Below are positions 45,651 to 53,172 of a DNA stretch of 64,000 bases, piece after piece (the first letter of the stretch is position 1; each line of letters starts with the position of its first letter). Location: assembly GCA_020638055.1 (NCBI GenBank), contig JACKJH010000004.1:251501-315500 (forward strand). The letters run 5' to 3'. The translations under genes and the position numbers were made by a program. This DNA is from Hyphomicrobiaceae bacterium (GTDB taxonomy: Bacteria > Pseudomonadota > Alphaproteobacteria > Rhizobiales > Hyphomicrobiaceae). The notes under the pieces are model-generated. The model ran no database searches and had not been told where the DNA came from. It worked only from the letters and a program-made list of their open reading frames with translations.

Positions 45651-47243
45651 ATGGCCAATGACCTTTTCCCACTATCTGCTGCTGGAACGATCCAGCACAA
45701 CCTGAGCGCAACACCACTGGTTGAAATTGCTATTAAAAACGGCGAGGGGCATCTCGCCAGCACTGGCGCTTTTTGCGCCGAGACGGGCGTTCATACGGGG
45801 CGTTCGCCCAATGACAAGTTCATCGTCTGTGACGGAGAGACCAAGGACGCAATCTGGTGGGACAATTCCGCTGCGATGACACCTGAACATTTTGAAGTTC
45901 TGCTTGCTGATTTTCTAGCCTTTGCAAAAGACAAGGAACTTTACGTCCAGGACCTGTTCGGCGGCGCTGATGTGCACCACCGGCTGGCAACGCGCGTATT
46001 TACCGAACTGGCATGGCATTCCCACTTCATCCGCAACATGCTTCGTCGGCCAAGCGATGCCGAGTTGGAAGTCTTCACGCCCGAGTTCACTGTTGTGAGC
46101 TTCCCGAGCTTCAAGGCAGATCCGGCAAAGCACGGTACGCGTAGCCAAACTGTCATTGCCTGCGATTTCACCCGCCGTTTGGTTCTGATCGGTGGCAGCT
46201 CGTATGCTGGCGAGATCAAGAAAAGCGTGTTTTCGTTCCTGAACTACACGCTTCCAGCCAAGGATGTCATGCCGATGCATTGCTCGGCCAATGTTTCCGC
46301 AGACCTTAAAAATTCGGCGGTGTTTTTCGGCCTGTCAGGTACGGGCAAAACAACGCTTTCGGCAGATCCAAAACGAATCCTGCTTGGTGATGACGAGCAT
46401 GGCTGGTCGCAGAACGGTATTTTCAACTTCGAAGGCGGCTGTTACGCCAAGACAATCAGGTTATCAGCAGAGGCCGAACCGGAAATCTGGGAAGCATCGA
46501 ACCGTTTTGGCACCGTACTGGAAAACGTGGTTCTCGATGACAAGACGCGCAAACCCGATTTCGATGATGGCAGCCTGACTGAGAACACGCGCTCGTGCTA
46601 TCCGCTGGATTTTATTTCGAATGCATCTGAGACTGGCACTGCCGGGCACCCAAGCAATATTGTCATGTTGACCGCAGATGCCTTCGCGATCCTGCCGCCA
46701 ATAGCCAAACTGACGCCATCTCAGGCCATGTACCACTTCCTTTCCGGCTTCACCGCCAAGGTGGCTGGTACGGAAAAGGGCATGGGCAATGAGCCGCAGC
46801 CGACGTTTTCGACGTGCTTTGGCGCACCGTTCATGCCGCGGCATCCCTCCGTTTACGGCAACCTGTTGCGCAAGCTCATTGCCGATCACAAGGTTGACTG
46901 CTGGCTGGTCAATACCGGCTGGACCGGAGGCAAATTCGGTACCGGCTCGCGCATGCCGATCAAGGCTACCCGCGCGTTGTTGAATGCTGCGCTTTCTGGA
47001 AAACTCAAGGACCAGCCGATGCGCACCGATCCGGTGTTCGGTTTCAAGGTTCCCACCGAGCTCGATGGTGTAGACCCCAAAATCCTGAACCCACGCGATA
47101 CCTGGGCGGATACTGCCGCCTACGATGCCCAGGCGGCGACGCTCGTTGGGATGTTCAACAAAAACTTTGAGAAGTTTGCGTCGCACGTCGATAGCGACGT
47201 ACTGGCCGCCGCTCCCTCCGTGCAGCGCGCTGCGGCAGAGTAA
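45651..47243 (+). CDS. pckA: Phosphoenolpyruvate carboxykinase (ATP)
   Basis: Gluconeogenic enzyme that converts oxaloacetate and ATP to phosphoenolpyruvate. It has TGVHTGRSPNDKF near the start, the P-loop kinase motif GLSGTGKTTLS, DDEHGW, and later NTGWTGGKFGTGSRM. ATG 45651 gives 530 residues, a normal length. The frame stays open to TTG 45615, which would add 12. A strong terminator follows. It is divergent from chvI, with one gene between; in Rhizobium the pair pckA and chvI-chvG also lie side by side. Confidence 0.97.
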   Translation: MANDLFPLSAAGTIQHNLSATPLVEIAIKNGEGHLASTGAFCAETGVHTGRSPNDKFIVCDGETKDAIWWDNSAAMTPEHFEVLLADFLAFAKDKELYVQDLFGGADVHHRLATRVFTELAWHSHFIRNMLRRPSDAELEVFTPEFTVVSFPSFKADPAKHGTRSQTVIACDFTRRLVLIGGSSYAGEIKKSVFSFLNYTLPAKDVMPMHCSANVSADLKNSAVFFGLSGTGKTTLSADPKRILLGDDEHGWSQNGIFNFEGGCYAKTIRLSAEAEPEIWEASNRFGTVLENVVLDDKTRKPDFDDGSLTENTRSCYPLDFISNASETGTAGHPSNIVMLTADAFAILPPIAKLTPSQAMYHFLSGFTAKVAGTEKGMGNEPQPTFSTCFGAPFMPRHPSVYGNLLRKLIADHKVDCWLVNTGWTGGKFGTGSRMPIKATRALLNAALSGKLKDQPMRTDPVFGFKVPTELDGVDPKILNPRDTWADTAAYDAQAATLVGMFNKNFEKFASHVDSDVLAAAPSVQRAAAE

Positions 47244-47282
47244 CGAGACGTGGTTGGGCCAAAGGTTCGGGCTGCATTGATT

Positions 47283-47316
47283 CGCGCCCCGGAGCATTGT
47301 TCCGGGGCGTATTTAA
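47283..47316 (+). terminator. Intrinsic terminator of pckA
   Basis: CGCCCCGGA and TCCGGGGCG form a 9-bp stem around GCATTGT, followed by TATTTAATTT. It lies 40 bases after the pckA stop and could also serve pyrE from the other side. Confidence 0.85.
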
Positions 47317-47354
47317 TTTGGAGCTTGCCGTTGCTCTATTTGACTTAGAGCGTT

Positions 47355-47924
47355 TCAGTCCTTGAAATCCTCCGCTGTGAGCAGCGGTTTGAAGTCGAGC
47401 TTGGCCGTGGTGAAAGCCTCCTTTGCACCCTCTTGCCGGTCAACGACTGTGATAACGCGCACGACTTGCGCTCCTTCGCCGGCAACGATGTCTGCTGCCT
47501 TGATGGCCGAGCCGCCCGTGGTGGTCACGTCCTCAATAATCACAACCTTCTTGCCAGTGAGGTTTTCCCCCTTTGCCAAGCCTTCAATGAGGCTTTGTGT
47601 GCCATGCTCCTTGGCCTGTTTGCGAACGAAGAAGGCCGGTAATGGCCGGGCGCCCTGAGCGCTGACGGCAGCCACGGCAGCAGCCAGCGGCACTGCGCCC
47701 ATTTCCAGCCCGCCAATCATGTCGGCCTCGATGCCGTCTTCGCTCAGTTGCTGCAAGACCAGTGCTGCAATCAGATGCGCGCCTTGCGGGTGCAGCATGG
47801 TCGGCTTCATGTTGAAATAAAACTGGGACGTCCGCCCCGAGGCGAGCTTGACCTTGGCACCGGATTGGAACGAGCGCTCCTTGATGAGTGCAACGAGTGC
47901 GGCTTTGGGGGTGGTGTCCGTCAT
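47355..47924 (-). CDS. pyrE: Orotate phosphoribosyltransferase
   Basis: Pyrimidine-synthesis enzyme that joins orotate to PRPP. The PRPP-binding loop reads VVIIEDVTTTGGSAIKAAD, and FSGAK-like FQSGAKVKLASGRTSQFYFN is near the start. At 189 residues it suits the short bacterial form. ATG at 47924. It is convergent with pckA. Confidence 0.96.
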   Translation of the reverse strand: MTDTTPKAALVALIKERSFQSGAKVKLASGRTSQFYFNMKPTMLHPQGAHLIAALVLQQLSEDGIEADMIGGLEMGAVPLAAAVAAVSAQGARPLPAFFVRKQAKEHGTQSLIEGLAKGENLTGKKVVIIEDVTTTGGSAIKAADIVAGEGAQVVRVITVVDRQEGAKEAFTTAKLDFKPLLTAEDFKD

Positions 47925-48257
47925 AAGCTAAATTTTCTCTGGGCTGCCAACAGGAAATTGTGGCCTCATTGCTATTGGGTCGGGCGCCTTAGTCAAGCCA
48001 AGGTTCGGCCTCTCAACAGCGGATCTGTTGGTGCCAGGTGCGGCAGATGGGGCAATCGGTGGGCAAGAGGGTTGAAAATATCGCGTTTAACGCAAAAATC
48101 TGAGCCTTCGTGTCTAACCTAGAGCATCGTGCGTTATATCGGTCTCAATGTGCCGCGACGAGATTGGGCCAAATTCTCCCGGCCGTTCGGGTTTCCAAGC
48201 GGCGGGCCTGGACCTTGGGTGGGGCTGGGGCAGGCTGGCGCTTAAAAGTGAGGTCCG
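47925..48257. other. Divergent intergenic region pyrE-cbpA, no gene seen
   Basis: It should contain promoters for pyrE (left) and the chaperone operon (right). A short CTAGAGCA at 48119 recalls the repeat ends, but no full copy is present. Confidence 0.4.
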
Positions 48258-49211
48258 ATGGACTTTAAAGACTACTACAAGGTTCTGGGCGTGGAACGCA
48301 CGGCTACGCAGGACGAGATCAAGCGCACCTATCGAAAGCTCGCGCGCCAGTTTCATCCCGACGTCAACAAAGACGCTGGTGCGGAGGACCGGTTCAAGGA
48401 AATCGGTGAGGCCTATGAAGTGCTGGGAGACGCGGAAAAGCGCGCTGCATACGACAATGTCGGGCAGGGCTTCGAGCAGGGCCAGGAGTTTCGTCCGCCA
48501 CCCGATTGGGATCAGGGTTTTGAATTTTCAGGCGCTCGCTCGGGTGCCGCTGAACACGAATACAGCGATTTTTTTGAGTCGCTTTTCCGTAATGCACAGC
48601 GGCAATCACAATCTGATCGTCAGCATCAGCGGCGGGAATTTCATGCCCGCGGATCTGACCATCACGCCCGCATATACATGCCGCTGCGAGATGCGTTTAC
48701 GGGCGGCAAGCGCACTGTAACGCTCAAGGTGCCAGAGATCGACGAAACCGGCCATGTCGCAGTGCGGGAGCGGACGCTTAACGTCAACATCCCCAAGGGA
48801 CTGGAAGAAGGTAAAAGCATTCGCCTCAAGGGGCAGGGGGCACCCGGCATTGGCCGAATGCCCGCCGGCGACCTTTATCTGGAAGTGTTCTACGAACCCG
48901 ACGAAGTCTTCAGGCTGGCTGGAAAAGACGTTTATTTCGATTTACCGGTGACGCCGTGGGAGGCGGCTCTGGGTGCGGAGGTAAAGGTGCCGACACCTGC
49001 GGGCGCGATCATGCTCAAGATCCCGCCAAATTCGTTCCAGGGCCGGGAAATGCGAATAAGGGGGCGTGGTCTGCCGGCCAAGCAACCAGGGGATCTTTAT
49101 GCCGTCCTTCAGATCACCCTGCCTGTGGCGGATACCGAGGATGCTAAAGAAGCCTACAAAGAGATGGAGCGCAAACTGGCGTTTAATCCGCGCACAAAGC
49201 TGGGAGTTTGA
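48258..49211 (+). CDS. cbpA: DnaJ-class co-chaperone CbpA
   Basis: J-domain protein of 317 residues that stimulates DnaK. The J-domain has HPD at 33-35. A Gly/Phe-rich linker follows (about 70-115), then two beta-rich client-binding domains (IYMPLRDAFTGGKRTV..., VPTPAGAIMLKIPPNSFQG), with no zinc domain. This is the DnaJ-C/CbpA layout. It ends two bases before the cbpM start, so the pair is one operon. Confidence 0.92.
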   Translation: MDFKDYYKVLGVERTATQDEIKRTYRKLARQFHPDVNKDAGAEDRFKEIGEAYEVLGDAEKRAAYDNVGQGFEQGQEFRPPPDWDQGFEFSGARSGAAEHEYSDFFESLFRNAQRQSQSDRQHQRREFHARGSDHHARIYMPLRDAFTGGKRTVTLKVPEIDETGHVAVRERTLNVNIPKGLEEGKSIRLKGQGAPGIGRMPAGDLYLEVFYEPDEVFRLAGKDVYFDLPVTPWEAALGAEVKVPTPAGAIMLKIPPNSFQGREMRIRGRGLPAKQPGDLYAVLQITLPVADTEDAKEAYKEMERKLAFNPRTKLGV

Positions 49212-49213
49212 CG

Positions 49214-49555
49214 ATGGCCGATGCCTCCGCAGATAAAAACGAAGTGGAAGTTCTGGAAGGGGCGCGGGAATGCACGCTCGAAGAACTGTGCGTGGCGTGC
49301 CAGGTCGAAGCCGATTGGGTTGCAGAACTCGTGGAACACGGTGCGCTTGAACCTGTCGGGGGCTCACGCGTCGAGTGGCGGTTCCGGAGCTTGACCTTCA
49401 CCAGCGTTGCCAAGGCTAAACGGTTGCAGCGTGATCTGGGCCTCAATGTTCCTGGAATAGCGCTTGCGCTGGATCTGCTTGAACAAATTGATGCGCTGCA
49501 GATTCGGCTCAAAACCTACGAAAACAATGTGAGAATCCGCCGGTTGCCGCTGTGA
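49214..49555 (+). CDS. cbpM: CbpM-like chaperone modulator (MerR-type fold)
   Basis: The 113-residue helical protein has ECTLEELCVACQV as its recognition helices and a WRFRSLTFTSVAKAKRLQRDLG segment of the MerR_2 family. CbpM binds the J-domain of CbpA and blocks it. Its position directly after cbpA makes the call strong. ATG 49214 is used in preference to TTG 49208. Confidence 0.85.
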   Translation: MADASADKNEVEVLEGARECTLEELCVACQVEADWVAELVEHGALEPVGGSRVEWRFRSLTFTSVAKAKRLQRDLGLNVPGIALALDLLEQIDALQIRLKTYENNVRIRRLPL

Positions 49556-49753
49556 CGCGCGTACCAGTGTTGTTGTCGCCAGATGCAATATGCGTTGCCC
49601 CCGGTGTAGCTTGGGAGGAGCGCCGCTGCGGTTGCCTCGCATCACGCCAGCTACCTCCATCAGTGTTTGGATAGGCCGGCCGTTGCCGCAATCTCCCATA
49701 TGAGCGCGGCGAAAAAAACAGTATAGCTCGCGCAAACTGAGAAAGGACACCTA

Positions 49754-50386
49754 ATGCTCAACCCGGAAGCACCGCCGGAAATCTCCGTTGGCCGTTGGTT
49801 CAACACCAAAGAGGGCGCCGAACCGACGCTTGCAAACTCGAAGGGCAAGGTCGTCGTCGTCGGCGCCTTCCAGATGCATTGCGCAGGCTCAATGGGTCAT
49901 CTCATTCCGCAACTGGCACGGATGCACGCCCAATTCCAGGGTGATGAGGTTGCTGTGCTGGGATTGCAATCGGTATTCGAGAAGGCTGACCAGCAGACAC
50001 CAGACAAGCTGGCCGAATTTTTGGATGAGAACCACCTCACCTTCCCGGTGGCAGTAGACCGGCAGGGCGGCAGCGTGCTGCCCGATACGATGGACGCCTA
50101 TGAACTGCAGGGCACGCCAACCGTCTTGATTTTCGATCGCCAGGGTCGTCTGCGCCGCCATTACCTGGGCCAGGTTGACGACATGCGTCTGGCCGCGGAG
50201 GTGATGGCACTAACCATCGAAGGTAAAGATGCTCCGCGCGAAGAAGCAATTGAGATGGAGCGGCGACTGGCGGCAGTATTGGTTGACCCAAACGACCATC
50301 AGCATGAGCATGGCGATGCTTGCGGCTGCGGCAGCCACGACCATGCGGGGCACGATCACCACCATCACCACGATCATGAACACTAG
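49754..50386 (+). CDS. Thioredoxin-fold redoxin with His-rich tail, cut short by a repeat
   Basis: The 210-residue TlpA/AhpC-like protein lacks a signal peptide. The usual CxxC is reduced to C43-A-G-S46 (FQMHCAGSMGH), leaving one reactive Cys; the cis-Pro loop is GTPTVLIF. The tail (about 185-210) is packed with His, Asp and Gly and two Cys (HGDACGCGSHDH...), which should bind metal. The stop codon is made by the first bases of a RIME-like element. The sequence just after that element still encodes His/Cys-rich residues ending in a stop, so the original protein was probably about 21 residues longer. Function beyond redox or metal handling is not known. Confidence 0.8.
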   Translation: MLNPEAPPEISVGRWFNTKEGAEPTLANSKGKVVVVGAFQMHCAGSMGHLIPQLARMHAQFQGDEVAVLGLQSVFEKADQQTPDKLAEFLDENHLTFPVAVDRQGGSVLPDTMDAYELQGTPTVLIFDRQGRLRRHYLGQVDDMRLAAEVMALTIEGKDAPREEAIEMERRLAAVLVDPNDHQHEHGDACGCGSHDHAGHDHHHHHDHEH

Positions 50387-50487
50387 AGCGCATTCCTATC
50401 CGATGGAATCGGATAGGCGCTCCAGCATCTTGTTTGGTCGCATTTTCTTCGACGAACCGGTGTCCACTTCGTCGGAAAATGCTCTTG
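50383..50487 (+). repeat. RIME-like repeat inserted at the redoxin 3' end
   Basis: Complete copy whose CTAG end supplies the TAG stop of the redoxin gene. Both palindromes are intact. The right end reads GCTCTTG rather than GCTCTAG. Confidence 0.85.
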
Positions 50488-50553
50488 CATGCGCATGCCG
50501 AAAGTGAAGGCAAAGGCGGATGCGGTGACGACAATTGCGGTTGCAAAAACTGA
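50488..50553 (+). pseudogene. Detached 3' end of the redoxin gene
   Basis: In one frame it reads HAHAESEGKGGCGDDNCGCKN and then TGA. Its His/Cys/Gly make-up continues the metal-binding tail cut off by the repeat. Removing about 104 bases (50384-50487) restores one open frame. It has no start of its own. Confidence 0.65.
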
Positions 50554-50573
50554 AATGAAACCTGGGAGAGACG

Positions 50574-51440
50574 ATGACCGACGCTGAGGAAGAGGCCGAA
50601 GATCAGGCTGGTGCTCCCGGTAAAAACCTCAGCTTTTCTGAGCGATCGCAGGTCAGAAAAGCTGCAAAACCCGGCGCCCGTGTCGTGTACGAAATTATCC
50701 GTACCGAAGGCGAGAGCGAGTTGCGCCGGCCATTTTCGGCCTTGTGGTGGTCAGGCGTGGCCGCGGGCATCTCTATCGGCTTTTCTTTTCTGACCGAAGC
50801 GGCCCTTAGCGCCCATTTGCCGGCCTCGGAGTGGACGCCGATCATCGCCAAACTCGGTTATGCCGTTGGATTCTTGATTGTCATTCTCGGTCACCAACAG
50901 TTGTTTACTGAAAACGTGCTGACCGCCGTGCTGCCGGTGATCTCCAGGCGTAAGCCGAGCTGGTTCTTCAAGATGTTGCGGTTGTGGTCCACGGTTCTGG
51001 CGGCAAACGTCGTCGGCTGTATCGTTTTTGCGTGGTTTTTTGCCTTTGTCGCTATGCTTGGTCCTGCCGTGCAGCAAGGGCTCACCGACATTGTCCAGCA
51101 TTTGATGGCGAACAATCCCTATCAGATGTTTGTCAAAGGCATCGGTGCGGGCTGGGTCATTGCTGCACTCGTGTGGATCCTCGCGGCCACAAAAGGTGAG
51201 GACTTCCTCATCATTACCTTGCTGACCTACCTCATCGCATTGTTTGGTTTCACCCACATCGTTGCTGGCACGGCAGAGGTCGCGTATGGCGTGATGACCG
51301 GCACCGTGACACTCCACAACTCGATTTTCCAATTCTTCTTGCCAACACTCGCCGGCAACGTATTCGGCGGCACGGTGTTGTTCTCGGCGCTGAGCTATGC
51401 GCAGGTGCGGGAAGAAATTTTCGAATCGGATTCAGACTGA
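50574..51440 (+). CDS. Formate/nitrite transporter (FNT) family channel
   Basis: The 288-residue membrane protein has a charged lead of about 45 residues and six helices. FNT marks are GHQQLFTENVLTAVLP and FGFTHIVAGTAEVAYG, the latter holding the central pore His. FNT channels pass formate, nitrite, hydrosulfide or lactate-type anions; which one is not visible. The ATG at 50574 follows GGGAGA. It may once have been co-transcribed with the redoxin gene. Confidence 0.9.
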   Translation: MTDAEEEAEDQAGAPGKNLSFSERSQVRKAAKPGARVVYEIIRTEGESELRRPFSALWWSGVAAGISIGFSFLTEAALSAHLPASEWTPIIAKLGYAVGFLIVILGHQQLFTENVLTAVLPVISRRKPSWFFKMLRLWSTVLAANVVGCIVFAWFFAFVAMLGPAVQQGLTDIVQHLMANNPYQMFVKGIGAGWVIAALVWILAATKGEDFLIITLLTYLIALFGFTHIVAGTAEVAYGVMTGTVTLHNSIFQFFLPTLAGNVFGGTVLFSALSYAQVREEIFESDSD

Positions 51441-51514
51441 ACAAAGCCGGGTTTGTGCGAGCGGTAGCTACGTTTGCATGCATCCATCGCATTTGCAAAA
51501 GTGGGTGGAAACAT

Positions 51515-51694
51515 CCTAGTGTGGCGTCGCGCCTTAGTTGATCGATTTTGTGGCACGATGGGTATCAACTAAGCGCGATAAACGCCACACTAAGCCAATG
51601 ATTTTGCTAGTGGCCTTCATGTCGCGCCAAAATTGTATGCGGCTGCGGCTGCGGCTGCGGCTATGTTTCAATTTTGGCGCGACAGGCCATTAGG
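51515..51694. repeat. Double-hairpin element with terminal inverted repeats
   Basis: A 180-bp element. Hairpin 1 pairs TAGTGTGGCGT with ACGCCACACTA and CTTAGTTGAT with ATCAACTAAG. Hairpin 2 pairs TGTCGCGCCAAAATT with AATTTTGGCGCGACA (15 perfect), plus TGGCC with GGCCA, around a loop of four GCGGCT units. The outer 19 bases of the two ends match as inverted repeats at 14 positions. It carries no coding capacity. A deleted copy lies at 59951-60022. Confidence 0.75.
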
Positions 51695-51723
51695 GCGAAA
51701 ATCAGGTGCGTGCGCGGGGCCTC

Positions 51724-52695
51724 ATGGCAACATCAAAAAAAGCAGGGCGCAAGCCTGCCCGTCTTTCCAGCCACAGTACTGGAAAGACAAAACAAAAAAC
51801 GGCCAGTGAGAGTGCATCCAGAGGTGCTTCAAAGGCACCAACCCGCTTTGAAAAAAAGATCATTGCGCTTGTCTACGATTTTGACGGCACACTGTCTCCG
51901 AGACCGATGCAGGAGTATGCGTTCCTTCCAAAAGTCGGCGTGGATGCGGGAGAATTCTGGAAGGAAACCAACAAAATCGCGCGCGAGCAAGAAGCCGATC
52001 CGCTCATCACCTACATGCATCTTCTCTACAAAAAGGCGAAGGCTGCGGGCGTTCGCATAGACCGAGAGGACCTCGTGGCCCAAGGCCGTCAGGTGGAACT
52101 GTTTCAGGGTGTTAGTGAATGGTTCGACGAGATTGCCGACTATATTTCGCTTCGCTCGGAGAGCAAGGGTGTCTCGATACGCCACTACATGATCTCATCG
52201 GGTCTCACGGAGATCATCGAAGGCACTCCTATCTATGATCGTTTCGACAATGTTTTTGCTTCAGAGTACTGGTTCGATGCCTACGATCTTCCCTATCCAA
52301 AGCGCGTGATTACCGACACCGGCAAGACGCAATATCTGTTCCGCATCAACAAAGGCGTTGAAGACCTCGGCAAGACAATCAACCAACACATGCCCGAGGC
52401 CGAGCGACCCATCCCGTTTTCCAACATGATCTATTTCGGTGATGGTGATACGGATGTGCCGTCCATGGCGGTCATGCGCAAGAACGGTGGACATGCCATA
52501 GCCGTTCATCCACCTGGCAAATCGAAGGAAAAATGCGTGGACCTGTTCAGGGCGGGCCGCATTGATTTTTTTGCCGCCGCTGATTACCGCCGCGGATCGG
52601 ATCTGTTCAAGCGCACATGCCTTTTGCTCGATCGCATGCTGGCAGATATACGCGTGCAGGAAGAAATATGGGCTGTAACCCGGTCATTGAGGTGA
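51724..52695 (+). CDS. HAD-family hydrolase
   Basis: The 323-residue protein has a basic, Ser/Thr/Lys-rich lead of about 40 residues. The HAD core follows with the nucleophile motif DFDGTL (D52, D54), SSGLTEIIEG as motif II, and IYFGDGDTDVPSM as motif IV. It is likely a phosphatase of unknown substrate. ATG 51724 is preferred to GTG 51706. The double-hairpin element ends 29 bases upstream and so lies in its promoter region. Confidence 0.85.
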   Translation: MATSKKAGRKPARLSSHSTGKTKQKTASESASRGASKAPTRFEKKIIALVYDFDGTLSPRPMQEYAFLPKVGVDAGEFWKETNKIAREQEADPLITYMHLLYKKAKAAGVRIDREDLVAQGRQVELFQGVSEWFDEIADYISLRSESKGVSIRHYMISSGLTEIIEGTPIYDRFDNVFASEYWFDAYDLPYPKRVITDTGKTQYLFRINKGVEDLGKTINQHMPEAERPIPFSNMIYFGDGDTDVPSMAVMRKNGGHAIAVHPPGKSKEKCVDLFRAGRIDFFAAADYRRGSDLFKRTCLLLDRMLADIRVQEEIWAVTRSLR

Positions 52696-52804
52696 ATAAG
52701 GCGCGGTTCGCTTTTCCATCATTGAAATTTTTGGCTGCTTATCTGTGGGCATAGTTATATTGATATAGAAACGCGACGCGCGAGCGCTGAGAGGAGCGAG
52801 CCCG

Positions 52805-53020
52805 ATGGATATGGATGACATCACGGCCGAGGTCGGCATTTTGATGACTCGGATGCAGAACGAGCCCGAGGATCGCCATGAGCTCTATCTTATGGTGATG
52901 GAAAAACTTAACGAGTTAAAGGCTTTCGGAATGCCCTTGCCAGCCGATCTGGTGCAACTCGAAGCCGCGCTTGAGGCAGAATTCGCAGCCGACATGCGTG
53001 GTGGTCCGGCTAAAACATGA
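52805..53020 (+). CDS. Small protein of unknown function
   Basis: The 71-residue acidic helical protein (MDMDDITAEVGILMTRMQ..., LPADLVQLEAALEAEF) has a GAGAGGAGCGAG ribosome region upstream of ATG 52805. It resembles short uncharacterised proteins of Rhizobiales. A terminator follows 80 bases later. No function can be assigned. Confidence 0.65.
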   Translation: MDMDDITAEVGILMTRMQNEPEDRHELYLMVMEKLNELKAFGMPLPADLVQLEAALEAEFAADMRGGPAKT

Positions 53021-53102
53021 TGGCGGGTTTGAAGTCAGGTTAAGATCGCCATTCTGGCAGAGCGGGCGCCAGAGAAAGAACCGATTGGAACGAAATGAAA
53101 CT

Positions 53103-53135
53103 TGCAAAAAAGGCGCCCGATTGGGCGCCTTTTCG
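53103..53135 (+). terminator. Intrinsic terminator
   Basis: AAAAAGGCGCCC and GGGCGCCTTTT form a stem around GATT, followed by more T. It lies between the small protein gene and the convergent OmpA gene and may serve both. Confidence 0.85.
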
Positions 53136-53172
53136 TTTTTGGTTTCCGGTGTTTTACGTCAACCCGTTGAGA

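Noticed and set aside
46464..47297. 277-codon open frame on the minus strand
   Set aside because: It lies opposite the well-supported pckA gene and has no recognisable domain.
47336..47356. Partial RIME-like end near the pyrE stop (TTAGAGCGTTTCAG)
   Set aside because: Only about 10 bases resemble the family and no palindrome is present.
51515..51694. CRISPR-like repeat
   Set aside because: There are no regularly spaced repeats and spacers, only two hairpins and a short microsatellite.
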